Shown here piece after piece: positions 35,176 to 44,727 of a DNA stretch of 64,000 nucleotides. The stretch is from an uncultured Blautia sp. Its GTDB lineage: Bacteria; Bacillota; Clostridia; Lachnospirales; Lachnospiraceae. The DNA is taken from positions 1 to 64,000 of the forward strand of contig NZ_CANTKB010000017.1 in NCBI RefSeq assembly GCF_947654165.1. Direction: 5' to 3'. A program made the translations under genes and the position numbers. Every line of letters starts with the position of its first letter. Position 1 is the stretch's first letter. The notes under the pieces were generated by a model. It had not been told where the DNA came from, searched no databases, and saw nothing but the letters and a program-made list of their open reading frames with translations.

Positions 35176-35811
35176 ATGGAAACAAAAGAAGCATTAGCCT
35201 TAGAAATCATAGAAAGATTAAAAAAAGAATACCCGGATGCAGGATGTACTTTGGACTATGACCAGGCCTGGAAGCTGCTGGTCAGCGTACGTCTGGCTGC
35301 CCAGTGCACAGATGCCCGGGTAAACGTGGTCGTAGAAGATTTATATGCAAAATACCCGGATGTGAATGCCCTGGCAGAAGCCACACCGGAGGAGATCGAG
35401 GAAATTGTACGCCCCTGCGGGCTTGGAAAAAGCAAGGCACGAGATATCAGTGCCTGCATGAAAATTTTGAGAGATGAGTATGACGGAAAGGTTCCCGACG
35501 ATTTCAATGCTCTTTTGGAGCTTCCCGGGGTGGGCAGAAAAAGTGCCAATCTCATCATGGGAGATGTCTTCGGAAAACCTGCCATTGTAACAGATACTCA
35601 CTGTATCCGCCTGGTAAACCGAATGGGATTGGTAGACCATATCAAAGAACCGAAAAAAGTCGAAATGGCATTATGGAAAATCATTCCACCGGAAGAGGGC
35701 AGTGATTTCTGCCACCGTCTGGTATATCACGGACGTGACATCTGTACTGCCAGAACAAAACCCTATTGTGATAAATGCTGTCTGCAGGACATTTGTGCCA
35801 AAAATATCTGA
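35176..35811 (+). CDS. nth: Endonuclease III
   Basis: A 211-residue base-excision repair glycosylase/AP lyase. It has the helix-hairpin-helix ELPGVGRKSANLI with the catalytic lysine in GRKSAN, the catalytic aspartate in VTDTHCIRLVNRMG, and the 4Fe-4S cysteines at the end (CTARTKPYC, then CDKC, then C at -DIC). The first cysteine spacing is seven residues, one longer than in E. coli. Removes oxidised pyrimidines. Ribosome site AGAGGA before ATG 35176; the small gene at 35829 follows. Confidence 0.94.
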   Translation: METKEALALEIIERLKKEYPDAGCTLDYDQAWKLLVSVRLAAQCTDARVNVVVEDLYAKYPDVNALAEATPEEIEEIVRPCGLGKSKARDISACMKILRDEYDGKVPDDFNALLELPGVGRKSANLIMGDVFGKPAIVTDTHCIRLVNRMGLVDHIKEPKKVEMALWKIIPPEEGSDFCHRLVYHGRDICTARTKPYCDKCCLQDICAKNI

Positions 35812-35828
35812 TTCAGAAAGGAAATCCA

Positions 35829-36071
35829 ATGTCTGTTTGTAAAGAATATGAAGAAGAATTGTTATTTCTCCGGCACTGGCTGCTTTTCAGTTTGTCTGGA
35901 AAGAATTTAGAAGCTGTTATGAAAAAAATAGAAGAGGAGACAGGAGCAGAGCTCACTCTGGAACCGGGGAGGATGATTCCGCCGTTCATCAATAATGCTG
36001 CCTTTGACCTGGATGAGTCTGTACTGACAGACGCATTAGAATTTTTATTTCACATGGTCACTGAACCTTGA
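35829..36071 (+). CDS. Small protein of unknown function after nth
   Basis: An 80-residue acidic protein (MSVCKEYEEELLFLRHWLLF onwards), mostly helical, without a motif I recognise. AAAGGAA precedes ATG 35829, 17 bases after nth, so it is probably co-transcribed with it. Its last 27 bases overlap the end of the XdhC gene on the other strand, making the 3' ends antisense to each other. Confidence 0.55.
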   Translation: MSVCKEYEEELLFLRHWLLFSLSGKNLEAVMKKIEEETGAELTLEPGRMIPPFINNAAFDLDESVLTDALEFLFHMVTEP

Positions 36072-37076
36072 ACGCTCCTGGATTAACTGACCTGCAATAC
36101 TGATGGAGATTTCTGCAGGAGTCTCAGCCTGAATATCCAACCCGATAGGTGTAATGATCCGGCTGATTTCCTCTGCAGTAAATCCATCCTGCATAAGTTT
36201 CTTTTGTATGATTTCTTTTTTCTTACGGCTCCCCATAACCCCAATATAGTGGGCAGATGTCTGCAGCATCTGCTTCTGGATCACATAATCATATTCATGT
36301 CCACGGCTCATAATACAAACATAATCCTGTGGTTCCACAGACAGATACCGGGAAATCTTTGTAAAATCTCCTAAAATACATTGCTCTGCATCCGGAAACA
36401 CCTGGGAATTGCAAAACATTTCCCGGTCATCATATACCACACACCGGAAATCAAGACGGCTCAATACAGGGACCAGAGCCTGAGCCACATGGCCGCCTCC
36501 AAAGATATAAACCCGCCCCTTTTGCACCAAAGGCTCACTGTAATACACATGTCCGTCTATGGATACCTGCACTGCCTTGGTCAGCAGCAGAGGAGCCGGA
36601 TTGGAAATATCCAGTCCAAGAAGTCCTTCCTTTTCCTGATAATAACCCGCCGCCCATGCAGTTTCATCTGTAATATCAAGAATCAGCCAACTGTTTTCAT
36701 TTTTCTCCCAGTCTGAGAGAATTCTGGCACACAACTCATAGAATTCTTTATTTTCCCAGGAAATATACTGAAAAAATACCACCACATTTCCTCCGCATAT
36801 CATGCCCAGATCGGCAACCTGATCGGTATTAAGCTGAAATCCTCTGGTATGGGAAGTTTTGGATACCAGCACTTCTCTGGCATGCTGCACCGACACATAT
36901 TCCACATTTCCACCACCGATGGTTCCATAGGAAGTTCCGTCTTCCATTACCAGCATTTTGGAACCGGCTCCCCTGGGAGATGAGCCGGAGCTGGAAATGG
37001 TAGTGACAAATACAAAATCTTGTTTCCTGTCCATGCAGGATTTTGCCGTCTTAAATAATTCTTTCATACTTTTCAT
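36045..37076 (-). CDS. XdhC/CoxI family protein
   Basis: A 343-residue accessory protein of molybdenum hydroxylases. The N-terminal XdhC domain has SSGSSPRGAGSKMLV and GTIGGGNVEY; the C-terminal Rossmann domain has YIFGGGHVAQALVPV and YIGVMGSRKK, ending PIGLDIQAETPAEIS. Relatives help sulfurate and insert the molybdenum cofactor into xanthine dehydrogenase-type enzymes. No such enzyme lies in this window, so it serves a hydroxylase encoded elsewhere. It follows an AraC regulator on the same strand by 30 bases. Confidence 0.9.
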   Translation of the reverse strand: MKSMKELFKTAKSCMDRKQDFVFVTTISSSGSSPRGAGSKMLVMEDGTSYGTIGGGNVEYVSVQHAREVLVSKTSHTRGFQLNTDQVADLGMICGGNVVVFFQYISWENKEFYELCARILSDWEKNENSWLILDITDETAWAAGYYQEKEGLLGLDISNPAPLLLTKAVQVSIDGHVYYSEPLVQKGRVYIFGGGHVAQALVPVLSRLDFRCVVYDDREMFCNSQVFPDAEQCILGDFTKISRYLSVEPQDYVCIMSRGHEYDYVIQKQMLQTSAHYIGVMGSRKKKEIIQKKLMQDGFTAEEISRIITPIGLDIQAETPAEISISIAGQLIQERSRFSDHVK

Positions 37077-37106
37077 GGATTTTATCCTTCCTTTCCTGAA
37101 TAATGA

Positions 37107-37991
37107 TTATAAATTCTGTCGATATTGTGTTGGGGTGCACCCCTTATATTTCTGAAACATTTCCGCATAATAACTTGAGCTTTGAAACCCACAGGCCAGA
37201 GCAATCTCAGTGATGCTCATGCTTGTATCTGTCAAATAACGCATGCTCACCTCCAGACGGTAAGCATTTAAGAACTCCACCGGAGTTTTGTTCAGATACT
37301 TTCGAAAAATCTGACAGCATTTACTCCTGCATACATTCCCGGCTTCTGCGATTTCTTCCAAAGACAGCTTCCTGGTATATTGATGATGAATAAACGATAC
37401 CATATTTCTCTGTGCAGGAAGATCCTGATCTGCAATTTTTTCATAGGTAAACAAATGCTCTTTTACAACCTGAAAAAGTGCGTACCAAAGCATAGGAAGC
37501 TTACCAATCGTCAGCAGTTCGTAACCGGATTCTTTTCGGCTGTAAGAATCATAAAGTTCATCAAACAACCGGATGATCTCTGCCTCCCTGGCACAATCTC
37601 CTTGGAGATAAAGATAGGGCAATTGAGAATTCTGGGTAATGGGATATACATATTTTTCCAAAAGTTCCTGATTGGTCGTGATCAGCTGCAGCCGAAAGAC
37701 CACACATAAGAAACTGCAGTCTGTTTTATCTTCGGAATATCCATAATGTATTTGCCTGGAATTTACAAAAAGAGCATCGCCCTCCCGGATATGCAGTTTT
37801 TCCCCGTTGATATTATATGTCATATAGCCCTGGTAAGACCGGATATACTCTACATCCTCATGCCAATGACACAGCCCCTCCATATTTTCATACTGTGTAA
37901 GCCGCCGTTTTCTGATATAGAACGGGATGTTGGGATTATTATAATGGACAATCTCTGAATCGTCTTTCAATATATGGATACTATTCACCAT
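37107..37991 (-). CDS. AraC-family transcription regulator
   Basis: A 294-residue regulator: an N-terminal cupin sensor (residues about 30-150, CHWHEDVEYIRSYQGYMTY, INGEKLHIREGDALFVN) and a C-terminal double helix-turn-helix (KLSLEEIAEAGNVCRSKCCQ, then MSITEIALACGFQSSSYYAE with F-x-x-YKGCTPTQYR). It is divergent from the acetyltransferase/MATE genes and upstream of XdhC; either could be its target. Ligand unknown, often a sugar or small aromatic. Confidence 0.9.
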   Translation of the reverse strand: MVNSIHILKDDSEIVHYNNPNIPFYIRKRRLTQYENMEGLCHWHEDVEYIRSYQGYMTYNINGEKLHIREGDALFVNSRQIHYGYSEDKTDCSFLCVVFRLQLITTNQELLEKYVYPITQNSQLPYLYLQGDCAREAEIIRLFDELYDSYSRKESGYELLTIGKLPMLWYALFQVVKEHLFTYEKIADQDLPAQRNMVSFIHHQYTRKLSLEEIAEAGNVCRSKCCQIFRKYLNKTPVEFLNAYRLEVSMRYLTDTSMSITEIALACGFQSSSYYAEMFQKYKGCTPTQYRQNL

Positions 37992-38040
37992 CCTCCCTCC
38001 CTTTCAAATACGATTGTTATAATAATAACTCAAATACTGA

Positions 38041-38069
38041 TTGAATCCATTGAAAAAACATACTATTAT
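38041..38069 (+). promoter_or_regulatory. Promoter before the acetyltransferase gene
   Basis: TTGAAT (38041-38046), a 17-base spacer and TATTAT (38064-38069). The divergent AraC gene starts 50 bases to the left, so the regulator can reach this promoter. Confidence 0.45.
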
Positions 38070-38113
38070 TATACCTAAAGAAAGAAAATTGTAAACAAGA
38101 AAGGAACTGAAAC

Positions 38114-38740
38114 ATGGATAATATTACACGCAGGGACAGAGAACTCCCATACATATCAGATGAATCTATATTTGAAGAACAAAAGGTCACCAGAAAACTT
38201 CTTGGAAAATTTAACACCACAGATCCTTCTGATTTCGATACGCTTAGTGAAATCTTAAAACAGATCATCCGTGGCTCTCAGAAAAATGTGATGATCGTTC
38301 CGCCTTTTTACTGCGATTATGGAACCCACATTGAAGTAGGAGATAACTTCTTTGCCAATTATAATTGTACCATTCTGGATGTTGCTCCTGTAAAGATCGG
38401 AAAAAACGTATTATTTGGCCCAAACGTATCACTTTACACAGCCGGTCATCCTTTGCATCCCGTTTCCAGAAACTCCATGTATGAATACGGCATTTCAATC
38501 ACCATTGGAGACAATGTGTGGCTTGGCGGAAATGTAGTCGTAACACCTGGTGTACACATTGGAAATAATGTTGTGATCGGTGCAGGCAGCGTAGTGACCA
38601 AAGATATTCCTGACAATATGATCGCAGCAGGAAATCCCTGCCGTGTCATTCGTGAGATCACGGATGCGGATAAGAAATTTTACTATAAAGACCGGGAATT
38701 TGATGAAGAAGCATGGGCAAAGATCCAGGAAATGGACTGA
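38114..38740 (+). CDS. Sugar O-acetyltransferase (maltose/galactoside acetyltransferase family)
   Basis: A 208-residue left-handed beta-helix acetyltransferase of the Maa/LacA type. The N-terminal helical cap is followed by hexapeptide repeats from about 75, with FFANYNCTILD, the catalytic histidine in TAGHPLHP, and NVWLGGNVVVTPGVHIG with VIGAGSVVTKDIP. It moves acetyl from acetyl-CoA to a sugar hydroxyl, thought to detoxify non-metabolised sugars. AAAGGAA before ATG 38114; MATE gene follows after 6 bases. Confidence 0.93.
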   Translation: MDNITRRDRELPYISDESIFEEQKVTRKLLGKFNTTDPSDFDTLSEILKQIIRGSQKNVMIVPPFYCDYGTHIEVGDNFFANYNCTILDVAPVKIGKNVLFGPNVSLYTAGHPLHPVSRNSMYEYGISITIGDNVWLGGNVVVTPGVHIGNNVVIGAGSVVTKDIPDNMIAAGNPCRVIREITDADKKFYYKDREFDEEAWAKIQEMD

Positions 38741-38746
38741 CAAGAT

Positions 38747-40099
38747 ATGAGTGACAAAAAACAATTTTATAAACAATTGTTTGCTCTGGTGCTTCCCATA
38801 GCTTTTCAGAACTTCATGAATGCAGCAGTCAGTGCTTCTGATGCTCTGATGCTCGGAGTGCTCAACCAGGAATCTCTGTCTGCTGTTTCTCTGGCGAGCC
38901 AGATTTCTTTTGTACAACAGCTTTTCTTGGTTGCTCTGACCATCGGAACAACGATTCTGGCTGCCCAGTACTGGGGGAAAGGGGACAGAAGAGCAGTATC
39001 CAGGATTTTTTCTCATGTGCTCCGCATCTCTGTGGCCATCTCCATGGTGTTTTTCCTGACAACCCTGTTTTTTCCAGAGTTCCTGATGAAGATTTTCACA
39101 CCAGAGCAGCCATTGATTGAAAAAGGCTGCGAATATCTCCGGGTTGTAGGGATTTCCTATCTGCTTTCCGGTATATCACAGATTTATCTGTGCATCCTGA
39201 AAAACACGGGAAAAACACTCCAAAGTACTTTCATTGGTTCGTTTGCAATGGTATTGAATATTGTCTTGAATGCTGTATTTATTTATGGAATCGGTCCGGT
39301 TCCTTCCCTTGGCATTACAGGTGCCGCACTGGCAACCGTGATTTCTCGTTTTGTTGAATTGTCCTGGGCACTGGCTGATTCCAGCGTCTCGGAAAGAATA
39401 CGCCCAGAGATTTCCTCTCTGCTTCATCCGGATAAACTTCTGGCAGGAGATTTCTGGAAATATACTCTGCCTGTACTTGGCAATGAGCTTGCCTGGGGGA
39501 TTGGATTCACCATGTATTCTGTCATTATGGGGCACTTGGGAAATGATGCAGTTGCAGCAAATTCCATTGCCACCATTGTGAAAAACATCATTGCCTGTGT
39601 TTGCCTTGGCATTGGCAGCGGCGGCGGTATCCTGGTTGGAAACGAACTTGGAAAGGGTGCCCTGGAACAGGCGAAAGCCTATGGAGACCGGCTCTTTTCC
39701 CTGTGTATCGCAGCGGGAGTTGTCTCTGCCATTGTTCTCTTGGCTTGCAGCCCAATCATTGTACATTACGCAAATTTAAGCCCTACAGCACATCATTATC
39801 TGCAGGGTATGCTTTACCTGTGCAGCTACTATATGGTAGGTAAATCCATCAATGCCACTGTCATTGCAGGAATCTTCTGTGCCGGAGGAGATTCCAGGTT
39901 CGGACTGATCTGCGATACCGTAAATATGTGGTGCTTCATTGTCCCGGCAGCAGCGGCGGCAGCCTTTGTCCTTCATCTCCCTGTGCTTTGGGTATTTGCC
40001 ATTATCAACTTAGATGAAGTCAGTAAACTTCCTGCTGTGATTCATCATTATCGAAAGTATCAATGGGTCAAAGATTTAACCAGGCAGACATCACCCTGA
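38747..40099 (+). CDS. MATE family efflux transporter
   Basis: A 450-residue MATE antiporter with twelve helices. It opens QLFALVLPIAFQNFMNAAVS and contains ASDALMLGVLNQESLSAVSL and GTTILAAQYWGKGDRR in the first half, GIGFTMYSVIMGHLGNDAVAA and GIGSGGGILVGNELGKG in the second. It starts six bases after the acetyltransferase with a poor ribosome site, so it relies on coupling. Distinct subgroup from the MATE at 16813. Confidence 0.9.
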   Translation: MSDKKQFYKQLFALVLPIAFQNFMNAAVSASDALMLGVLNQESLSAVSLASQISFVQQLFLVALTIGTTILAAQYWGKGDRRAVSRIFSHVLRISVAISMVFFLTTLFFPEFLMKIFTPEQPLIEKGCEYLRVVGISYLLSGISQIYLCILKNTGKTLQSTFIGSFAMVLNIVLNAVFIYGIGPVPSLGITGAALATVISRFVELSWALADSSVSERIRPEISSLLHPDKLLAGDFWKYTLPVLGNELAWGIGFTMYSVIMGHLGNDAVAANSIATIVKNIIACVCLGIGSGGGILVGNELGKGALEQAKAYGDRLFSLCIAAGVVSAIVLLACSPIIVHYANLSPTAHHYLQGMLYLCSYYMVGKSINATVIAGIFCAGGDSRFGLICDTVNMWCFIVPAAAAAAFVLHLPVLWVFAIINLDEVSKLPAVIHHYRKYQWVKDLTRQTSP

Positions 40100-40156
40100 C
40101 TGTTCTGCCTGGTCATGTTACCTGGACTGAATAAAAAGGAGAGTGTTCTAAATCAT

Positions 40157-40741
40157 ATGATACCAACAAGAGAAGAAGCCTTTTCATTATTAAATGAATC
40201 TTACCGTATGAATCCAGGACCGTGGAAAGATCATTCGATCGTGACGGCTCAATGTGCCTATAAAATCGCATCGTATTGCCCTGATCTGGACGAAAACAAT
40301 GCCTTTATTTTCGGTCTGCTTCATGATATCGGAAGACGCTTTGGTTTTTCCTATATTCGCCACATCCTGGACGGCTATCTGTACCTGATGTCACTGGGAT
40401 ACGAAGAAGCTGCCAAAATCAGCATTACACATTCTTTTTCTGTCAAGAACATGAACGTTTATGTGGGAGAATGGGATGTGAGCCCGGAAGAATTACAGCA
40501 GATTCAAAAACTGCTGGATACCTATAAATATGATGATTATGACAGGCTGATACAGGTCTGTGATTCCATTGCCATGCCAAACGGGCCCGTTGACATGATA
40601 ACCCGTATGGAGGATGTAAAAAAACGCTACGGAGGATATCCGGAAAATAAATGGAAAAAGAATCTGATGTTAAAAGATTATTTTGAAGACAAAATCCAGA
40701 TGCCTTTAAAAGAACTTTTTAATACCTTCAGCATCAGATAA
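40157..40741 (+). CDS. HD-domain protein
   Basis: A 194-residue HD hydrolase-like protein: H in PWKDHSIVTAQCAYKIA, HD in GLLHDIGRRFG, H in FSYIRHILDGYLYL, H in ISITHSF, and D in QVCDSIAMP. It probably removes phosphate from a nucleotide or similar small molecule. ATG 40157 is chosen; AAGGAG lies 14 bases upstream, rather far, so a start a few codons away cannot be excluded. It follows the MATE gene by 57 bases and precedes the dif-like site. Confidence 0.75.
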   Translation: MIPTREEAFSLLNESYRMNPGPWKDHSIVTAQCAYKIASYCPDLDENNAFIFGLLHDIGRRFGFSYIRHILDGYLYLMSLGYEEAAKISITHSFSVKNMNVYVGEWDVSPEELQQIQKLLDTYKYDDYDRLIQVCDSIAMPNGPVDMITRMEDVKKRYGGYPENKWKKNLMLKDYFEDKIQMPLKELFNTFSIR

Positions 40742-40807
40742 AAAGCAAACTCCATGAATGAAAGAAAGAGTGTGTTTTTTCGTTTTTAGTTTAGCGGACA
40801 AATACAG

Positions 40808-40838
40808 ATTTAACCGAAAAACTATAGCTTTTTTTCTG
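40808..40838 (+). other. dif-like recombination site next to xerS
   Basis: A 31-base stretch that starts ATTTAACCG and contains the core CCGAAAAACTATA (40814-40826). It matches from memory the streptococcal/lactococcal difSL, which shares that 13-base core and the same T-rich right half, and which also lies just upstream of xerS. The site ends 48 bases before the xerS start. Exact difSL sequence should be checked. Confidence 0.7.
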
Positions 40839-40885
40839 ATTCTGTGGTAAACTACTCTCAAAATCAAGTTTTTGGAGGTCTTCCT

Positions 40886-41944
40886 ATGGCAAAGCCTATT
40901 ACATACCGTGAACAAGAAAAATTAGAAAATACCGTGAAACTCCGTGAATTTCTTACAGAGCTTCCTCCATACGTCAAGGATTATTTCCGTGCCAAAGAAC
41001 CCACCACATCAGACAAGACCCGTTTGTCCTATGCATATGATCTGCGGGTGTTTTTTCGGTTTTTACAGGAAACAAATCCTGCTTTACAGGAAAAACCCAT
41101 GGCTGATATTTCTATTCAGGATTTATCTCTGTTGCAGCCCGTGGACTTTGAAGAATTTCAGGAATACCTGAAGGCCTATCAATCCTCAGATCAGAAACTG
41201 GAAACCAATTCCCGTACAGGAATTGCCAGAAAAATGTCCTGTTTACGGAGTTTTTATGATTATCTGTGCAAACGCCAACTTTTACAGTCAAATCCTGTAC
41301 GCCTTGTCGATATGCCAAAAATCAAAGAAAAAGCCATTATTCAATTAGATCCAGACGAGGTAGCCAGTCTGTTAGATTACATTGAAAATTACGGTAAAAA
41401 TCTTACGGGCGTTCAGCTTTATCACTATAACAAGCAAAAGTACCGTGATATTGCTATTGTTACTCTCCTGCTCGGAACAGGTGTTCGTGTGTCTGAATTA
41501 GTAGGTTTGAATATTTCGGATGTAGATTTCAAAAATAACGGCATCCGTATCCTCCGAAAAGGAGGAAATGAAATGATTGTTTATTTCGGTTCCGAAGTGG
41601 AACAGGCTCTAAAGGACTACCTGGAGCTTTCCCGAACTGCAATCACTCCTGTTGCCGGACATGAAGATGCTCTCTTTCTCTCCGGCCAGCGAAAACGTAT
41701 CAGTGTGGATGCGGTAGAAAAAATGGTAAAAAAATATGCTTCTGCCGTTTCTGTCAAGACTATTACCCCGCACAAACTTCGAAGCACCTACGGAACCGCT
41801 CTGTACCGAGAAACCGGGGACATTTATCTGGTAGCTGATGTTTTAGGACACTCAGATGTCAATACCACCAAAAAACATTACGCAAAATTAAGCGATGAAC
41901 GCCGCAGAGCCGCTTCCAAAGCTGTAATTTTACGTGAAAAATAA
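40886..41944 (+). CDS. xerS: Tyrosine recombinase XerS
   Basis: A 352-residue tyrosine recombinase. The N-terminal SAM-like domain (LPPYVKDYFRAKEPTTSDKT, YDLRVFFRFLQ) and the length fit XerS, the single chromosome-dimer resolvase of streptococci (356 residues), better than 300-residue XerC/D or phage integrases. Catalytic residues: R in TGVRVSEL, K in ILRKGGNE, H-x-x-R in HKLRSTYGT, H in LGHSDVNTTKKH and the tyrosine in KKHYAKLSD. AGG-rich site TTTGGAGG before ATG 40886. A dif-like site lies directly upstream, so it resolves chromosome dimers rather than moving an element. Confidence 0.85.
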   Translation: MAKPITYREQEKLENTVKLREFLTELPPYVKDYFRAKEPTTSDKTRLSYAYDLRVFFRFLQETNPALQEKPMADISIQDLSLLQPVDFEEFQEYLKAYQSSDQKLETNSRTGIARKMSCLRSFYDYLCKRQLLQSNPVRLVDMPKIKEKAIIQLDPDEVASLLDYIENYGKNLTGVQLYHYNKQKYRDIAIVTLLLGTGVRVSELVGLNISDVDFKNNGIRILRKGGNEMIVYFGSEVEQALKDYLELSRTAITPVAGHEDALFLSGQRKRISVDAVEKMVKKYASAVSVKTITPHKLRSTYGTALYRETGDIYLVADVLGHSDVNTTKKHYAKLSDERRRAASKAVILREK

Positions 41945-41951
41945 CATGAAA

Positions 41952-41996
41952 AAATCCACTGTTTTTACGCAAAAAACAAGTAAAAACAGTGGATTT
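41952..41996. terminator. Bidirectional terminator between xerS and dtd
   Basis: Perfect 17-base arms 41952-41968 and 41980-41996 (AAATCCACTGTTTTTAC and its complement) with an 11-base loop. It closes xerS on the plus strand and dtd on the minus strand. Confidence 0.85.
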
Positions 41997-42009
41997 AAGT
42001 CTTCCCATA

Positions 42010-42462
42010 TTATGACTGAAACGTCTGATCATCCAATATAATGGTAAACGGTCCTTCGTTTATTAAAGATACTTTCATTAATGCCCCAAAAGTTCCTGTC
42101 TGCACTACCGGAACATATTCTTTTACCTTTTCCACCATATATTCATAGAGTTCCTCCGCTTTATCCGGTTCACCGGCTTCAAAAAAGCTTGGTCTGTTTC
42201 CCTTTTTACAATTGGCATACAGGGTAAACTGGGATACCAGAAGTACCTCTCCATCTACATCTGCCAGGGAAAGATTTGTCTTCCCATTTTCATCTGCAAA
42301 AATTCGAAGGTTTATCATTTTTTTAATAAACTTATCTGCGATTTCCCTGGTATCTTCTTTTCCGATACCTACCAGGACCAAAAAGCCCTTCTGAATCTTC
42401 CCCACACAGCTTCCTTCTACTTCTACAGATGCACTGCTGACTTTCTGAATCACTAATTTCAT
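42010..42462 (-). CDS. dtd: D-aminoacyl-tRNA deacylase
   Basis: A 150-residue enzyme that removes D-amino acids (and glycine) wrongly joined to tRNA. It has [17 protein letters not shown], the catalytic SQFTLYA, the GRRPSF-like NRPSFFEA and the final motif EGPFTI, where many enzymes have N-x-GPVT-(I/V). It overlaps the AI-2E gene by four bases. Confidence 0.95.
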   Translation of the reverse strand: MKLVIQKVSSASVEVEGSCVGKIQKGFLVLVGIGKEDTREIADKFIKKMINLRIFADENGKTNLSLADVDGEVLLVSQFTLYANCKKGNRPSFFEAGEPDKAEELYEYMVEKVKEYVPVVQTGTFGALMKVSLINEGPFTIILDDQTFQS

Positions 42463-43766
42463 TTTTTCTCATCCTCTTCTTTTTCGTCTTTATTACGTTC
42501 TATATCCATTCCGCTTTTGTCTACTGCAAAATCTACCGGGTGCAAATTCTCGGGATCCATATAATCCATATGCGTATAGACATTCTCATCCATGGGCATA
42601 GATTTCTGACGCAAATTATATGCACGGAAGGTCTTGATTCCTGCCATAATAATTGCTAATGTAGGAACTCCGATAATCATGCCCGGAATTCCCATAATTC
42701 CGCCAAAAAGCAAAATTGCCACAATAACCATAAAACTGGAGAGACCTGTGGAATTTCCGAGAATCTTGGGACCCAGGATATTTCCATCAAACTGCTGCAG
42801 CAATAAAATAAAAATCAGGAAATACAAACACTGTACCGGATTTACCATAAGAATGATAAAGGCTGTAGGGATTGCCCCGAGATAAGGACCAAAAAACGGA
42901 ATGACATTCGTCACACCTACTACAACACTGACCAGCATTGCATACGGTGTTCCTATGATCTTGGTTCCCACATAACATAAAATACCAATAATAATCGAAT
43001 CTACAATTTTTCCAATAATAAAACCGATAAAGGTTCTGTGGGCAAACCGGACTCCCTTTACCACATTGTTGGCATGCTCCGTACTCAGAAACGCATACAC
43101 AAACATCTTAGACTGAGTCACAAACTCTTCTTTTCCTGCCATAAGATAAATGGAAATAATCAGTCCGATCAACAGGTTTTTAATAAATACCAGAGTTCCG
43201 AACACTCCTGTGCTCAAGTGCTGCAGAATCGACTTCAACTGCGGAAGAATCTGTACATTCAAAAATGTTTCCAGCTTAGGAGAATACTGCTCAATGTAAG
43301 AAAACACAGTGCTTTCCCACTCCGGATTATCTTTCAGCAAGGATTCCAGCCAATGACGGATATTCTGAAAATATCTTGGAGAGTCATTGATAATACTGAT
43401 AATACTTTCAATAATGCTGGGCATGATCATGGAAATCAGAGAGTAAATGATCAGCCCTCCAAAAATCAAGGCAAATACAATGCTGACATACCGAACAAAC
43501 TTCTTCTGTCCTTTACTTGGATGAATATGCCTTTTTCCGATCAGATATCTGTAAAAATGCCTTTCCTGAAAATTCACAATAGGAATCAGTAAATAAGCGA
43601 TCACTAATCCGCAAATAACCGGCATCATAATAGATATCAGTTTACGAAATGTGCCAAACACAACCTCCATGCGAAAAAGCAGGAAATAAAATAACATACT
43701 GGCACTGACAACGCCAAAAGCGGTAAGCCCCCAATATAAATACTTATTTTTCCAATGAAACTTCAT
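42459..43766 (-). CDS. AI-2E family transporter
   Basis: A 435-residue membrane protein with about eight helices: two at the start, a long soluble stretch (about 130-200) and five or six later. It has [19 protein letters not shown] and the conserved [20 protein letters not shown]. Relatives export AI-2 or act as sodium/proton antiporters; the substrate cannot be read here. The charged tail ([13 protein letters not shown]) is cytosolic. Upstream overlaps with dtd imply a two-gene operon. Confidence 0.9.
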   Translation of the reverse strand: MKFHWKNKYLYWGLTAFGVVSASMLFYFLLFRMEVVFGTFRKLISIMMPVICGLVIAYLLIPIVNFQERHFYRYLIGKRHIHPSKGQKKFVRYVSIVFALIFGGLIIYSLISMIMPSIIESIISIINDSPRYFQNIRHWLESLLKDNPEWESTVFSYIEQYSPKLETFLNVQILPQLKSILQHLSTGVFGTLVFIKNLLIGLIISIYLMAGKEEFVTQSKMFVYAFLSTEHANNVVKGVRFAHRTFIGFIIGKIVDSIIIGILCYVGTKIIGTPYAMLVSVVVGVTNVIPFFGPYLGAIPTAFIILMVNPVQCLYFLIFILLLQQFDGNILGPKILGNSTGLSSFMVIVAILLFGGIMGIPGMIIGVPTLAIIMAGIKTFRAYNLRQKSMPMDENVYTHMDYMDPENLHPVDFAVDKSGMDIERNKDEKEEDEKK

Positions 43767-43928
43767 GTCACAACTACGCTCCTCTTCTTTTCCATATAAC
43801 TTCTTTGTAGTATAACACGAATCAGAAGGTTTGTGTTGGGAATCGCAGAAAAATCTTTCTTTTTTTTTCTTTCTGTGCTATGATTCAAACGGTTATAAAT
43901 TTATTTACTCGGAAGGATTTAATTGCCA

Positions 43929-44660
43929 ATGAAATTACAGAAATTATTAAGCCTCACAAGAAAGGCTGTAGATGAATTTCATCTCATAGAGCCAGGTGAC
44001 AAAATTGCAGTCGGTGTTTCCGGAGGAAAAGACAGCCTGACGATGCTTTATGCACTTCATGGTCTGATGCGTTTCTATCCAAACCCCTTTACCCTGGAAG
44101 CAATCACTGTCGATCTTGGACATCCTGGTTTTCAGTCAGAGAAGATCAAAGCATTATGTGAAAGTCTTGAAATTCCTTTTACGCTGGTAAAAACAGATAT
44201 TGCACCTATTATTTTTCAGGAGCGAAAAGAAAGCAACCCCTGTTCTCTGTGTGCCAAAATGAGAAAAGGTGCTCTGAATACAGCAGCCAAAGAACTGGGC
44301 TGCAATAAAATCGCCTATGCTCATCACAAAGATGATGTTGTGGAGACCATGCTCTTATCCCTGATCTACGAGGGACGTTTCCACACATTTGCACCTAAAA
44401 CCTATCTGGACCGCATGGATTTGACCGTAATACGTCCTCTGTTATTTGTAGATGAAGCGGATGTCATTGGATTTAAAAACAAATACCATCTGGAAATCGA
44501 AAAAAGCCCTTGCCCTGTTGACGGTTATACCAAGCGTCAATACGCAAAAGAACTGCTGAGAGAGATTACAAAAGAGAATCCCGGAACAAAAGAGCGAATG
44601 TTCACTGCCATCTGCAACGGAAATGTTCAGGGATGGCATCCCATCCAGGGAAAACACTGA
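43929..44660 (+). CDS. TtcA-like tRNA 2-thiolation protein (PP-loop ATPase)
   Basis: A 243-residue adenylating enzyme with the PP-loop VGVSGGKDSLTML, a CSLC motif (CxxC) that would bind an iron-sulfur cluster, and AHHKDDVVETMLLSLIYEG as in TtcA and related thiolases. It likely adds sulfur to a tRNA base. Start ATG 43929 (MKLQKLLSLTRKAV) fits the family; TTG 43923 is closer to the AAGGA site. It is isolated on the plus strand among minus genes. Confidence 0.85.
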   Translation: MKLQKLLSLTRKAVDEFHLIEPGDKIAVGVSGGKDSLTMLYALHGLMRFYPNPFTLEAITVDLGHPGFQSEKIKALCESLEIPFTLVKTDIAPIIFQERKESNPCSLCAKMRKGALNTAAKELGCNKIAYAHHKDDVVETMLLSLIYEGRFHTFAPKTYLDRMDLTVIRPLLFVDEADVIGFKNKYHLEIEKSPCPVDGYTKRQYAKELLREITKENPGTKERMFTAICNGNVQGWHPIQGKH

Positions 44661-44670
44661 GCACACAAGG

Positions 44671-44707
44671 AGGGCTGTATGCAAGTCTCACCTTTGCATA
44701 CAGCCCT
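44671..44707. terminator. Bidirectional terminator
   Basis: AGGGCTGTATGCAA (44671-44684) pairs perfectly with 44694-44707, loop of nine. It separates the TtcA-like gene from the convergent kinase gene. Confidence 0.8.
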
Positions 44708-44727
44708 CTCTTCTTATGTATCCTATC

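Noticed and set aside
40886..41944. Phage or transposon integrase
   Set aside because: No attachment repeats, no excisionase or cargo, length and N-terminus like XerS, and a dif-like site at the usual place.
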